A DNA stretch of 64,000 nt, taken from positions 62,001 through 126,000 of the forward strand of contig NZ_JACTVJ010000023.1 of NCBI RefSeq assembly GCF_014493765.1, given 5' to 3'. This DNA comes from Streptomyces polyasparticus. Lineage in GTDB: Bacteria > Actinomycetota > Actinomycetes > Streptomycetales > Streptomycetaceae. A model generated the notes under the pieces. The model saw only the letters and a program-made list of their open reading frames with translations. It did no database searches and was not told the DNA's origin. The translations under genes were made by a program, and so were the position numbers. Positions 26,116-35,424 of this stretch are shown one piece after another; positions within the stretch are counted from its first letter, which is position 1; the number at the start of each line of letters is the position of its first letter.

Positions 26116-29100
26116 TCAGTTGCCCCCTTCATGGCGAAGCGAGACCACGGGATCGGTCCGCCGCAGCGCGATCGCCGCGACGACGAGCAGCGGGACGACC
26201 GCGACCGCCGCGAGCAGCAGCGCCACCCGGACCGGCGGCAGCTCCACCAGAACCGAGGGCACGGGCTTGCTCGCCTCGCCGGTCAGCACGATCAACGGCA
26301 CGACGGCACGCGTCAGTACGGCGCCGAGCGCGAGCCCGACGAGCAGGGCGAGCCCGATGAGGACGCCCTGTTCGGCGGCGATCAGACGCGCGAGCTGACG
26401 CTGCGGAGTGCCGAGTGCGCGCAGGACCGAGAACTCCGCGGCCCGCTCCCTGAGCGATCCGGCCGCGCTGACGGCGAAGCCCACCGCCGCCAGCGCCGCG
26501 GCGACCAGGGCCACCGCGAGCAGGGCCGACTGGGGGCCCGCGCCGAGCGGGTCGTCGCGCAGCTCCTGGGCGATCTCCGGCCGGGCGATGACCTGTTCGG
26601 GGTCGGTGTCGGCCCGTGACCGCAGCTCGTCGGCCACCTGTCCGGCCTTGCCGGGCTCGGCGGTGAGCCACCACTCGCCGGAGGCCAGCGCGGCCCTGTT
26701 GTCCGCAGTGAGCGCCTCGTTGACGGCGCGCAGATCGACAAGGACCGCACCGCCGTTCGCGGTGACGGTCGGCAGATCGGACACCACCTTGACGACCTTT
26801 ACGCGCAACGGCGCGCTGCCCAGCGGCAGATCGACCGAGGAGCCGAGCTCCGCTCCGCTCGACTCGGCGAAGCGCTCCGTCACGACGGCGCCGGGCACCG
26901 GGGCATCGGGGCGTGCGGAGTCGATCTCCACGCCCCGCAGCGCGATCCCGTCCGAGGCGCCCGGCACGTCGTACGAGGCCGAGATGGGCGCGGACTTGTC
27001 CGTACCGGTCTTCAGGACCACCAGAGCGGCCGGCGGCGCGTACGGATCGGCGTTCGCATCCTGCGCGATGCCCAGCCACGTCGTCTGCGCGGGCGGGGTG
27101 ATCGCCGCGCCGTCGGCCTCGACCGAGGTGACCGCGAACCTGTGCTTCTCCGCCGCCCCGGTGGAGGGGGTCACATCGAGAGCGAACCCCGACAGGGTGA
27201 ACGGTCCGGTCGCGGTGAGCTCGGCACCGACCGTGTGCGTGCGCCCGTCGGCGGGCACCTTTCCGAGCGGCAGCCCCTGCGCGTTGCCGTAGCGGTCCTG
27301 GACCTGGGCGGTCACCGAGGCGGGCGCGGACTTCGTCGGCTTGTCGGAGTCGATCCGTACCGTGAACGCGATCTTCTGTGTGCCGGCCGGGATCCGCACG
27401 CCGTGCGAGGACGGCTTCGTGGTCAGCAGGTCCCGCAACTCCCCGGGGCTGCCCAGGTCGTCACGGAGCAGCAGGCCGTCGGCCGCCTGCCGCATGTCGA
27501 GGGCGAGGATGCCCGCCGAGCGGCCTCCCGACAGTTCCATGGAGCTGCGCGAGGCGGGGGCCGCCTCCTTCACGCCGGGAATCGAGGAGTACACCTTGTC
27601 CCGGGCCGCCGCGGGTATCCGGCCCCCCTGGACCCGCAGGTCGGTGCCGGCACGGAAGTCCGCCTGGTCCTCCTGCGAGCGGTCCCACGAGGCGCCCTGG
27701 CCGATCGCCAGCATCCCCATCGCGACCGCGAGCACCAGGAGCAGCACGGGCCCGGCACCGCGCAACGGGCGCCGGCTCAGCTGCCAGCCGGCCAGCGCAC
27801 TGGGCAGACCGCGCGCCTTGGTGGCCCGGCGCTCGCCGAGCTTCGCGGCCGGCGGCAGCAGCCGCAGCGTCAGGATCGTGCCGGCGAGCAGGGCGAGCGC
27901 GGGGGCGCCGACGAGCAGTGGATCGATGCCGAGGTTGCCCTCGGCGTCGCCGCTGAGCACACCGCCGCCGGACGTCTGGCGGTCCAGCTGCCAGTACGCG
28001 ACGGCTGCGATCACCAGCAGGCCCACGTCAGCACCCGCGCGGACCGGAGCCGGCAGGGACTTCGCGCGGACCGCGCGGCGCATGCCCGTGAACGACAGCG
28101 CGGGCGCGATCACCGCGGCGGCGCAGCCGAGCGCAACCACCAGGGCCACCAGCCATACGGTGAGAGTGGGGGCGACCTCCAGCTCGATCCCGATCCGGGC
28201 GAGAGCCCCCTGACCGGCGAGCAGTCTCGTCAACGGGCCCGCGAGCAGCGGGGCGATCAGCGCGGCCGGCACGGCGAGGAGCAGCGACTCGGCCGCCGAG
28301 AACCAGGCGACACGGCCGCGCGAACCACCGCGCGCCACCAGGAGATCCGTCTCCCCGGCCCGCTCGGAGGACAGCAGCCGTGCCACCAGGAGCAGCGCGT
28401 ATCCGGCGAGGAGGATCAGCTGGAGCGCGACGATCAGGAGAGTCGAGCGGGCCACGAGAAGGGAGCGCTCGGCGCGTTCGAGTACATCGGGCAGCTGGGT
28501 GTCCGCGGTGAGACTCGAGGTGATCCCGGAGATCTTCTCGAACCGGGCGCTGTTCTGCTCGGCCGCGCGCTTCAACTCCGGTATGCGGTCCACCTGTACG
28601 CCGCGGAAGTCGGCGCGCGCCAGCCAGACGCTGTCACCGCGCTCCACGCGGCTCTGGGCGAACGTGGCCGGGTCGGTCAGGAGCGGCCCGTACGTGGTGA
28701 AGTCCAGCTTGCGGACCCCGCGTCCGTTCAGCTCGTCGACCTGCCAGTACGGCTCGGTGGAGTCCTTGGGTTGGTAGACCCCGGTCACCTGGACGGTCAC
28801 TGACGGACCGTCAAGCCGGTCCGTGAGCTTCACGGGCGGGCCGCCCGGGGCCAAGTCCAGTTCCTTGGCGGCGACTTCGGGGAGCGCCACCTGGATCGGG
28901 CCCTTGTCCGCGGCCTTCGGCCAGGCGCCGTCGACCAGCCGGATCCTGGAGCGGTCCAGAGCGCCGAGATGCGTGAGATCGGGGTCTTCCGAGCGGTTGC
29001 CCGGCGCCTGGAGCGAGAGCGGCAGCGAATACGGGCCGGACTTCTCGTACGAGAGCAGGGAGACCGGCAGGCCGTCGAACACGCGCCGTGCACCGGCCTC

Positions 29101-29382
29101 GACCTGCTGCTCGACCGCGGCCCGTTCCCCGGGCTCGACTTCCGTCCGTACGACCAAGGAGGCCGGTGCGGCGGACCGGTTCAGCAGGGAGTGGCGCAGG
29201 GAGGCATCGCCGATCGCGCCCGAGAAGGCGGTGAGCGTGGCGAGGACCGAGGTGGTGAGGAGGACCGCGAGAAGTGCTGCCACGAGCAGCAGGCGGTGGG
29301 CACGCACTCGCAGAAAGATGAACCCCGTCACCCGATCACCGGTCCCCGTCCCCTGGGCGGAGCCCCCGCTCCCTTCGAGCAC
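26116..29382 (-). CDS. FtsX-like ABC permease C, first gene of the transporter block
   Basis: A protein of 1088 aa, larger than the other two permeases and without its own ATPase gene. It has an N-terminal helix (LLLVAALLAVLLTTSVLATL), an outside domain of about 270 residues, a first membrane core (LLIVALQLILLAGYALLLVARLL and following helices with LLVARGGSRGRVAWFSAAES), further helices, a long outside domain and a final core ending FSVLRALGTPQRQLARLIAAEQ, then three helices. The start is uncertain: the GTG at 29382 is the outer limit, and a later GTG at VTGFIFLRV is plausible. The stop is one base from permease B. It presumably shares ATPase A or B. Confidence 0.75.
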   Translation of the reverse strand: MLEGSGGSAQGTGTGDRVTGFIFLRVRAHRLLLVAALLAVLLTTSVLATLTAFSGAIGDASLRHSLLNRSAAPASLVVRTEVEPGERAAVEQQVEAGARRVFDGLPVSLLSYEKSGPYSLPLSLQAPGNRSEDPDLTHLGALDRSRIRLVDGAWPKAADKGPIQVALPEVAAKELDLAPGGPPVKLTDRLDGPSVTVQVTGVYQPKDSTEPYWQVDELNGRGVRKLDFTTYGPLLTDPATFAQSRVERGDSVWLARADFRGVQVDRIPELKRAAEQNSARFEKISGITSSLTADTQLPDVLERAERSLLVARSTLLIVALQLILLAGYALLLVARLLSSERAGETDLLVARGGSRGRVAWFSAAESLLLAVPAALIAPLLAGPLTRLLAGQGALARIGIELEVAPTLTVWLVALVVALGCAAAVIAPALSFTGMRRAVRAKSLPAPVRAGADVGLLVIAAVAYWQLDRQTSGGGVLSGDAEGNLGIDPLLVGAPALALLAGTILTLRLLPPAAKLGERRATKARGLPSALAGWQLSRRPLRGAGPVLLLVLAVAMGMLAIGQGASWDRSQEDQADFRAGTDLRVQGGRIPAAARDKVYSSIPGVKEAAPASRSSMELSGGRSAGILALDMRQAADGLLLRDDLGSPGELRDLLTTKPSSHGVRIPAGTQKIAFTVRIDSDKPTKSAPASVTAQVQDRYGNAQGLPLGKVPADGRTHTVGAELTATGPFTLSGFALDVTPSTGAAEKHRFAVTSVEADGAAITPPAQTTWLGIAQDANADPYAPPAALVVLKTGTDKSAPISASYDVPGASDGIALRGVEIDSARPDAPVPGAVVTERFAESSGAELGSSVDLPLGSAPLRVKVVKVVSDLPTVTANGGAVLVDLRAVNEALTADNRAALASGEWWLTAEPGKAGQVADELRSRADTDPEQVIARPEIAQELRDDPLGAGPQSALLAVALVAAALAAVGFAVSAAGSLRERAAEFSVLRALGTPQRQLARLIAAEQGVLIGLALLVGLALGAVLTRAVVPLIVLTGEASKPVPSVLVELPPVRVALLLAAVAVVPLLVVAAIALRRTDPVVSLRHEGGN

Positions 29383-29503
29383 CGAACGAACTGGCGCTCT
29401 TAGCCCTGAGCCGTGACTCTTTCAGGTCGGATACGGGTAGGGAAACCGCTCTCTGGCCGAACTTGACCAGATCGTGATCGCATTGCGGGTACGGGACGCC
29501 GCA

Positions 29504-29580
29504 TTCCGGAAGCGGGGTGCTTCCCGGATCAGGAGTGGGGGTGCCTTCCGGATCGGCAGCGGGGTGCTTCCCGGATCAGC
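29504..29580. repeat. Imperfect tandem 23-24 bp repeats
   Basis: Three to four units of the form TTCCCGGATC-(A/G)GnAGnGGGGTGC lie between the start of permease C and the 3' end of the haemoglobin gene. They overlap the last codons of the haemoglobin gene by a few bases. They are a tandem duplication tract with no clear hairpin; function unknown. Confidence 0.65.
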
Positions 29581-29980
29581 CCGCGGTGTTGACCATCGAA
29601 GCGGCCGCGTACGTCAGGTAGTTCCAGAGCGTGCGGTCGTGCTCCTCGGAGAGTCCCAGCTCGTCGACCGCCGCGCGCATGTGCTTCAGCCAGGCGTCGT
29701 GCGCGGCCTGGTCCACCTTGAACGGGGCATGGCGCATGCGCAGGCGCGGGTGGCCTCGGTTGTCGCTGTACGTGCGGGGGCCGCCCCAGTACTGCATCAG
29801 GAACAGCGCGAGCCGCTCCTCGGCCGGACCGAGGTCCTCTTCCGGGTACATCGGCTTGAGCAGCGGGTCCCCGGCGACTCCCTGGTAGAAGTGGTGCACC
29901 AGGCGCCGGAAGGTCTCCTCGCCACCGACCTGCTCGTAGAAGGTCTGCTCCTGAAGCGTGCCGCGCGGGATCTCGTTCAC
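29576..29980 (-). CDS. glbO: Group II truncated haemoglobin
   Basis: A protein of 134 aa, the usual length for GlbO/TrHbO. Diagnostic features are FYEQVGGEETFRRLVHHFYQGV (Tyr B10 in HHFY), the YPEEDLGPAEERLALFLMQYWGGP segment (CD/E region), RMRHAPF with the proximal His F8, and LWNYL with the Trp G8 of group II. Such proteins bind O2/NO and protect against nitrosative or oxidative stress. The start is GTG 29980, giving the family N-terminus NEIPRGTLQEQTFY; the GGAGGG just upstream is unusually close. It is divergent from the methyltransferase at 30095. Confidence 0.92.
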   Translation of the reverse strand: MNEIPRGTLQEQTFYEQVGGEETFRRLVHHFYQGVAGDPLLKPMYPEEDLGPAEERLALFLMQYWGGPRTYSDNRGHPRLRMRHAPFKVDQAAHDAWLKHMRAAVDELGLSEEHDRTLWNYLTYAAASMVNTAG

Positions 29981-30094
29981 CCCTCCATGGTCTCAGACAC
30001 CCCGGCCGAAGACCGGGGGACTAGGACTCCTGTCCAGGCGACCGGGCGGGCGCGGGGCCTCGCATCCAGGAGCAAATCGCAGCACAGTGGGTAT

Positions 30095-31156
30095 ATGGGT
30101 GCGCCCCACGAACCCGAGCCCACGCCGCCCGAGCCCCCAACCCCCGGGCCCCGGCCGCTGCAGCCCTCTCCGCAGGAGCCGCTTTCGCCCGTACCGCCGG
30201 GCGATGCGGATCCCGCCGCTGCGGCGCGGGCCGGTCTGGTGCGGGAGATCGAGGCGAGCGGGGCGTTCGAGGGCGAGCCGCGGTGGCGGGCGGCGTTCAC
30301 GGAGGTGCCGCGGCACCTGTTCGTGCCGTACTACTACGCCTCGGTCGCCGGCGGCTACGAACGGCTGTGGGGCGAGGACCCCAACCCTGCCCGCCGGGCC
30401 CGCTGGCTCAACGGGGTCTATGCGGACACCCCGCTGGCCACCCGGGTGCGCGACGGTGATCTGGTCTCCTCCAGCAGCCAGCCCTCGCTGATGGCGAAGA
30501 TGCTGGCCGAACTCGACGTCCACGACGGGCAGTCGGTCCTGGAGATCGGCGCGGGCACCGGCTACAACGCGGCGCTGCTCGCGCACCGCCTCGGCGACGA
30601 GCTGGTCACCACGGTCGATCTCGAACCGGAGATCACCGAGGCGGCCCGGCGCCATCTGGAGCGGGCCGGCTACCGGCCGGCGGTCGTCACGGGCGACGGT
30701 GCGCGCGGATGCGCGGCCCGTGCGCCCTACGACCGGATCATCGCGACCTGCACCATGTCGACGATCCCGCAGGCGTGGCTCGACCAGTGCCGGCCGGGGG
30801 CGCGGATCCTGGCGCCGCTGGCGACGGGTCTGATCGCGCTCTCGGTGCGCGACGCCACGCATGCGGAGGGGCGGTTTCTGTCCACGCCCGCGTACTTCGT
30901 GCCGCTGCGCGGTGACACCGGGCAGGCCGAGCGCCCGCGGTACACGTCCTCGCTGCCGCGGCGGATCGTCCAGGACGAGCTCTTCCGGTTCCTGCTCGCC
31001 CTCACCGGGGGTGCGCTGGATCCGGAGGAGGCGTTCGCTCTGTGGCGGCGGGAGGGGCGGCCTGCGCGGGAGCGGTTCGGGGTGACGGTGTCCTCGGGGG
31101 CGGTGTGGGCTTGGCTGGACGATCCCTCTGGCCCCTATGTGTGGGGGCTGGGGTAG
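30095..31156 (+). CDS. PCMT-like protein methyltransferase
   Basis: A protein of 353 aa. A Pro-rich N-terminal stretch of about 40 residues is followed by a domain of the protein-L-isoaspartate O-methyltransferase family: VPRHLFVPYYYAS, then the helix before the SAM site (SSSSQPSLMAKMLAEL), motif I VLEIGAGTGYNAALLAHRL, VDLEPEITEAARRHL, and YDRIIATCTMSTIPQAWLDQCRPGARILAPL. It lacks a perfect match to classical Pcm in the substrate loop and is longer, so the substrate may be another protein or a natural product. The ATG at 30095 has no strong ribosome site. It ends before a perfect bidirectional terminator. Confidence 0.8.
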   Translation: MGAPHEPEPTPPEPPTPGPRPLQPSPQEPLSPVPPGDADPAAAARAGLVREIEASGAFEGEPRWRAAFTEVPRHLFVPYYYASVAGGYERLWGEDPNPARRARWLNGVYADTPLATRVRDGDLVSSSSQPSLMAKMLAELDVHDGQSVLEIGAGTGYNAALLAHRLGDELVTTVDLEPEITEAARRHLERAGYRPAVVTGDGARGCAARAPYDRIIATCTMSTIPQAWLDQCRPGARILAPLATGLIALSVRDATHAEGRFLSTPAYFVPLRGDTGQAERPRYTSSLPRRIVQDELFRFLLALTGGALDPEEAFALWRREGRPARERFGVTVSSGAVWAWLDDPSGPYVWGLG

Positions 31157-31174
31157 TCCGAGGTGCACGCGCCG

Positions 31175-31209
31175 ACGCCCGGCCTCCCGTAGGACGGGAA
31201 GCCGGGCGT
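31175..31209. terminator. Bidirectional terminator hairpin
   Basis: Arms ACGCCCGGC-C-TCCCGT and ACGGGA-A-GCCGGGCGT pair with one mismatch around a 3-nt loop (AGG), giving a 16-position stem. It lies between the convergent methyltransferase (ends 31156) and FHA gene (ends 31226). Confidence 0.85.
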
Positions 31210-31225
31210 GGGGAGTCGGGTGGAG

Positions 31226-32413
31226 CTATCCGCGGCGCAGAGTGATCGTCGTCCAGGCGCCCACGTGGACCCTGTCGCCGTCCTGGAGCGGGACCGGGAC
31301 GAACGGCTGGATCGGTTCTTCACCGCCGTTGACCGTGGTGCCGTTCGTCGAGTTCTGGTCGACGACCGCCCAGCTGCCGTCCGGCTGCTGGACCAGGACC
31401 GCGTGCTGGTGCGAGACGCCCGGGTCCTCCGGCGGGACCGAGAGGTCGATGTCCGGGATCTCGCCCGTGGAGTGGCGGCGGCGGCCGATGGTGAGCTGGT
31501 TGCCCGTGAGTCTGCGCTCCTGCTCCGGGGAGTACGCGGGCAGGTTGAGGCTCGCCGCCTCCGGACCGCTGCGGTGCATCATCGCCATGAAGTACTCGCG
31601 GTCGGGACCGATCACCGCGACCCAGCCGGCCGGAGCCTGCTGCTGCGGCGCCGGGTAGCCACCGCCGGCCAGCGGGTGCTGGACCGGAGGCGCGGTCTGG
31701 TGCGACGGCGGCGGCAGCATCCAGTCGTCGTCGCCCTGGGTGCCCATGGGCGCACCGGGGCCGGTCTGCTGGTAGCCCTGCGCGGGCGGCGGGGGCGGCG
31801 GGCCGCCCATCGGACCGCCGGCTCCCGTATGGGGGCCGCCCATCGGGCCGCCCGGACCGTTCTGACCCGGACCGGGGCCGTGCTGGCCTCCGCCCGGACC
31901 GTTCTGCCCCGAGCCGGGACCGCCGAACGGGCCGCCCGGACCGTTCGGGTCCGGGTGCAGGGGCTCGGCCGGACGGTTCATCTGCGAAGGGCGCGAGCTC
32001 GTGTACTCGCCGCCCGGGCGCTGGGCCTGGAAGCCCGGCGGCAGATTGATGCCGGGCACGGGCTGGCGCGGGGCCGCGGGGGTGTACGAGGTCGCGGTGT
32101 TGGTGAGGAAGTTCCAGCGGCATTCCTCGCAGAACGGCTCGTTGGCCTCACGCGGGGTCTGGCACTGCGGGCACAGCTGCGGCGGCGCGGCCGGCTGCTG
32201 CGTCTGCGGGTAGCCGTAGCCACCCTCCTGGCCGGGGCCCGGGTAGCCGTAGCCGCCCTGCTGGTTCTGCTGCGGATAGCCGTAACCGGCGCCCGGGGGC
32301 GGCGGGGGCGGGGGGACGGCGCCGGAGGGCGCGCTCGCACCGGTCATGCGGTGGCCGCAGACCTCGCACCAGTCGTCGGAACCCGACTGGTGTCCGTTCG
32401 GGCAGGTCGGCAT
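31226..32413 (-). CDS. FHA-domain protein with zinc ribbons
   Basis: A protein of 395 aa. The N-terminus has two zinc ribbons (CPNGHQ...WCEVCGH and CPQCQTP...FCEECRW) separated and followed by long Pro/Gly/Gln-rich low-complexity segments. The C-terminal 110 residues are an FHA domain with LTIGRRR, VSHQHAVL and STNGTTVNG, which binds phosphothreonine. It is the last gene of the kinase operon and is the natural read-out of PknG-like phosphorylation, comparable in role to mycobacterial GarA, though not the same architecture. The start at ATG 32413 (AGGGGGAAG upstream) puts the first ribbon at the very N-terminus; the longer upstream frame lacks a site. Confidence 0.85.
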   Translation of the reverse strand: MPTCPNGHQSGSDDWCEVCGHRMTGASAPSGAVPPPPPPPGAGYGYPQQNQQGGYGYPGPGQEGGYGYPQTQQPAAPPQLCPQCQTPREANEPFCEECRWNFLTNTATSYTPAAPRQPVPGINLPPGFQAQRPGGEYTSSRPSQMNRPAEPLHPDPNGPGGPFGGPGSGQNGPGGGQHGPGPGQNGPGGPMGGPHTGAGGPMGGPPPPPPAQGYQQTGPGAPMGTQGDDDWMLPPPSHQTAPPVQHPLAGGGYPAPQQQAPAGWVAVIGPDREYFMAMMHRSGPEAASLNLPAYSPEQERRLTGNQLTIGRRRHSTGEIPDIDLSVPPEDPGVSHQHAVLVQQPDGSWAVVDQNSTNGTTVNGGEEPIQPFVPVPLQDGDRVHVGAWTTITLRRG

Positions 32414-32564
32414 GTCGGCGCTTCCCCCTCTCCTTCTACGGCGCGTGGCCGCTGAGTCTGTACCTTCCGGTACGTCCGGTACTCGGCGCGTCACTCAAGG
32501 CATACCGCGAGGTGTGCCCAAGAGCCTTACCGTCACGGCCCGTTGCCATGCCGTCGCGCTGTGT

Positions 32565-33902
32565 TCACTTCTTGACGCGAACCGTCTTGGTCGACCGGGT
32601 TTCGAGAGTCATCTCGTCGGCGTCCTCGACCTTCGCCTTCAATCGCACAGTACCTGTCGCGGCATCCTCGACGTCGACCACCTTCGCAAGCAGTTTCGCA
32701 GTGTCCTCGTTCCCGGAGGCCGCCGCGAGCTGAACTGCCCTGCCCAGCTTGGCCGTTGCCCCGTCCATGTCGCCGGCCTTGCGTGCCTCCAGACCCTGCT
32801 GGATGACCTGCGCCAGCTCGGCCTGCCCGGTGTAGTGGGCCACCTGCGGGTTGATCGACGTGGACGCCGCCATGTCGTCCGTCCACACAGCCCGTACGAG
32901 CCCCTGCGACAGGGTCTGTACGCCGCCGTCGCTCTGCGGCACCACCAGGGAGACCCGCGCTGCCAGCATCTCCTGGCCGAGATCGGCGTTCGGGACCTGA
33001 ACGCAGACGTGATAGTCGCGGGACTCGTCGCCCCAGGAGCCGGTCGGGTAGTCGCCGGCCCGCGGGCCCGCCTCGGTGCGCCGCGAGGTCAGCTCCTCGA
33101 CGGTCGGCGCGACCTGCTTCACGAACTTGATCTCCGTGCCCACCGGCGTCCACAGGCGCAGCGCCACATCGGCGACCTCCTTGCCCATGGCCGCCTCCAT
33201 CATCTGCGTGAAGTCGGCGGCGAGCCCGGCCGGGTCGGCGACGATGTCGGCGGTGCCGAGCAACGCCGAGGCGATCCCGGTGACCTCCTTGACCTCCCAG
33301 TCCGTCCCCACGCCGCGGGCGTCACAGGTGTAGCGGCCCGCGCAGGCGTCGAGCGCGGCCTTCAGGTCCTCAGGCGACTCGTGCTCGTTGCGTCCGTCGG
33401 TGAGCAGGATCCCGTGGCGTATGGAGACGTCGGCCGAGGCGAGCAGCCGGTCCGCCAGCTTCAGCCAGGTGCCGATCGCCGTGCCGCCGCCCGCGCTGAG
33501 CTTGCGCAGGGCCTGCTTGGCCTGGTCGCGGGTGCGGTCGTCGGCCACCGCGAGCTGACCGCCGCCCGGGTAGACCTCCTTGGCCACATGCGTACCGCCG
33601 ATGATCGCGAAGTGCACCCCGTCGCGCAGGGTGTCGATCGCCGCGGCCGTGGCGTCGCGGGCGTTGCGCATCTTGGTCGGCGGGTAGTCCATCGAGCCCG
33701 AGCAGTCCACCATGATCGCCACCGCGGCGTCCGGTGTGCTGCCCGCCGCGTACGCGCGCACCGCCGTGCCGCCGACGGTGCCGCCGCCGGTCGAGGTCAC
33801 GGTGACGATCGCGTTGACTTCACGACCGCCCTCGGGCAGGTACTCGTTCTGATAGACCTCCACCGAGAACTGCGGAACGTTCGACTTCGAGAAATTCGCC
33901 AT
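32565..33902 (-). CDS. VWA-domain protein (TerY-like) of the kinase operon
   Basis: A protein of 445 aa. A short beta-rich N-terminus (FSVEVYQNEYLPEGG) is followed by a von Willebrand A domain with the metal site in MVDCSGSMD (Asp66, Ser68, Ser70), the conserved Thr in the GGGTAIGTWL segment and ILLTDGRNEH. The second half is beta-rich, then helical around QVIQQGLEARKAGDMDGA. No signal peptide is present, so it acts in the cytoplasm. Stand-alone VWA proteins encoded next to a PP2C phosphatase and a Ser/Thr kinase form the TerY-P triad described for tellurium/stress modules, and this triad is complete here. The start at 33902 has a G-rich site (GAGGGGGG) about 11 bp upstream. Confidence 0.85.
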   Translation of the reverse strand: MANFSKSNVPQFSVEVYQNEYLPEGGREVNAIVTVTSTGGGTVGGTAVRAYAAGSTPDAAVAIMVDCSGSMDYPPTKMRNARDATAAAIDTLRDGVHFAIIGGTHVAKEVYPGGGQLAVADDRTRDQAKQALRKLSAGGGTAIGTWLKLADRLLASADVSIRHGILLTDGRNEHESPEDLKAALDACAGRYTCDARGVGTDWEVKEVTGIASALLGTADIVADPAGLAADFTQMMEAAMGKEVADVALRLWTPVGTEIKFVKQVAPTVEELTSRRTEAGPRAGDYPTGSWGDESRDYHVCVQVPNADLGQEMLAARVSLVVPQSDGGVQTLSQGLVRAVWTDDMAASTSINPQVAHYTGQAELAQVIQQGLEARKAGDMDGATAKLGRAVQLAAASGNEDTAKLLAKVVDVEDAATGTVRLKAKVEDADEMTLETRSTKTVRVKK

Positions 33903-34028
33903 GCTGTTGTGTTCCCCCCTCAGCAGTACCGTGCCGTCCTGACGTCCCTCGCGGGCAGGCCTGGACGGCACTTCGTGCCGACATGAACCGAGTTGTGTGG
34001 GTACCGCGCCCCCGGCGCGGCGCCCGTC

Positions 34029-35384
34029 TCAGGCCGATCCTGCCCCTTGAGGTGTGAGCGAGAACGGCAGTACCGCCACTGTTACGTTGTCGTGGCCCCC
34101 GCCGTCCAGCGCGTGACCGACCAGGACCTGCGCGCAGTGCAGCGGGCGCTCGGCCGCGTCGGCCGGTACCACGGCGGCCATCTCCGCCGCGCCCTCCGCG
34201 TAGTTCCACAGTCCGTCGGTGCACACCACCACTACACCCGCACGGTCCGGCTTGAAGGAAGCGGTGTGCGGCTCGAGTTCGTACGCATCCGCGCCGAGCC
34301 AGCCCGTGATGGCGTGGGCGCGCTCGTCCGCGTACGCCTCTTCCTCGTTCATCAGTCCCGCGGCCACCATCTGCGCGGCCCAGGAGTCGTCCTCGGTGAG
34401 CCGGGCCGCGGGGGCGGTGCGGTCCTCGGGCACCCAGTACACGCGGGAGTCGCCGACCCAGCCGACGACCAGGAGCCCGCCGGCGATCACCGAGCCGACG
34501 AGGGTGCAGGCCGGGGCGTTCTGGTGGCGGTGCGGGTCGTGCTCGCGGGCGTGCGCGGGGTCCTGCGCAAGGGAGTTGACCGCGTCGGAGGCCGCGATGA
34601 TCGCGTCGTGCATGGCCTGCTGCGGGTGGGTGCCGCGCGGCAGGGAGGCGAGCAGCGACTCGTTGGCGGCCTGCGAGGCGGCGGCCGAGGCCTCGTCCGG
34701 GCGGGTCGCCGAGGACACCCCGTCGCAGACGATCGCGACGACCGCGGGCGAACCGTCGGGCAGCGCGGTCGCGGACACGGCGAACGCGTCCTCGTTGCGA
34801 TGGTGGCGCAGGCCCCGGTCGCTGACCGCCGCGACGGCGTCCAACTCCCGCTCCATGTGGTCGCGTTCGCGCGGCTGGGCGTGCCCGCAGTGCTCGCAGT
34901 AGCCGTCCTGGTCGACCGTGCCTGTACGGCAGGCGACGCAGAGCTTGGTACCGGCCGGGGGAGTGGCCGCGGCAGGTGCGACCGTACGGGGATCGGGGGC
35001 CTGCAGCGCGTACTCGTCGGCGCCCTGAGGGTGGTCGAAGCGCACGGCTGCTGCGGGCTCGGCGGCCGGGGCGCCGGCGCCGGGCAGCTCGCCGCCCGAG
35101 GAGTCGGTGCCGCGCAGCTCGCCGGGGTGGTGGGTGCTGGTGCTCGCGTCGGGTGCCTCGGGCCACTGGACGGAGGCCGCCGGCTCCTGCGGAACCTCCG
35201 GGGCCTGAGGGGCCTGAGGGGCCTGGGGGGCCGAACCGCCTTGCGGGGCGGCTCCGTTGATGGCGATCGTCGGGTGGTCGTCGGCGGAGACCGGCTCGGG
35301 AGCGGCCGACAGATCGAACCCGCACGCGCCGCAGTAGAGGTCGCCGCTCTCCAGCGGCTCCTCACAGCTCGGGCACGACGACAT
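34029..35384 (-). CDS. PP2C-family Ser/Thr phosphatase with zinc ribbons
   Basis: A protein of 451 aa. It begins with a zinc ribbon (CPSCEEPLESGDLYCGACG), has a Pro/Ala-rich linker of about 130 residues, a second ribbon (CVACRTGTVDQDGYCEHCG) and then a PP2C domain: VSDRGLRHHRNEDAF, the metal-binding Asp in IVCDGVSSA, WVGDSRVYWV, CTDGLWNY and GGHDNVTVAVLP. It removes phosphate from Ser/Thr and so should oppose the PknG-like kinase encoded just upstream. The ATG at 35384 has GAGGGGG five bases upstream and starts directly at the ribbon; an alternative ATG at 35420 would add 12 residues. Confidence 0.88.
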   Translation of the reverse strand: MSSCPSCEEPLESGDLYCGACGFDLSAAPEPVSADDHPTIAINGAAPQGGSAPQAPQAPQAPEVPQEPAASVQWPEAPDASTSTHHPGELRGTDSSGGELPGAGAPAAEPAAAVRFDHPQGADEYALQAPDPRTVAPAAATPPAGTKLCVACRTGTVDQDGYCEHCGHAQPRERDHMERELDAVAAVSDRGLRHHRNEDAFAVSATALPDGSPAVVAIVCDGVSSATRPDEASAAASQAANESLLASLPRGTHPQQAMHDAIIAASDAVNSLAQDPAHAREHDPHRHQNAPACTLVGSVIAGGLLVVGWVGDSRVYWVPEDRTAPAARLTEDDSWAAQMVAAGLMNEEEAYADERAHAITGWLGADAYELEPHTASFKPDRAGVVVVCTDGLWNYAEGAAEMAAVVPADAAERPLHCAQVLVGHALDGGGHDNVTVAVLPFSLTPQGAGSA

Positions 35385-35424
35385 CTCTGCCCCCTCGGTC
35401 AGCTGGCGCATCTGCGACATCAAT

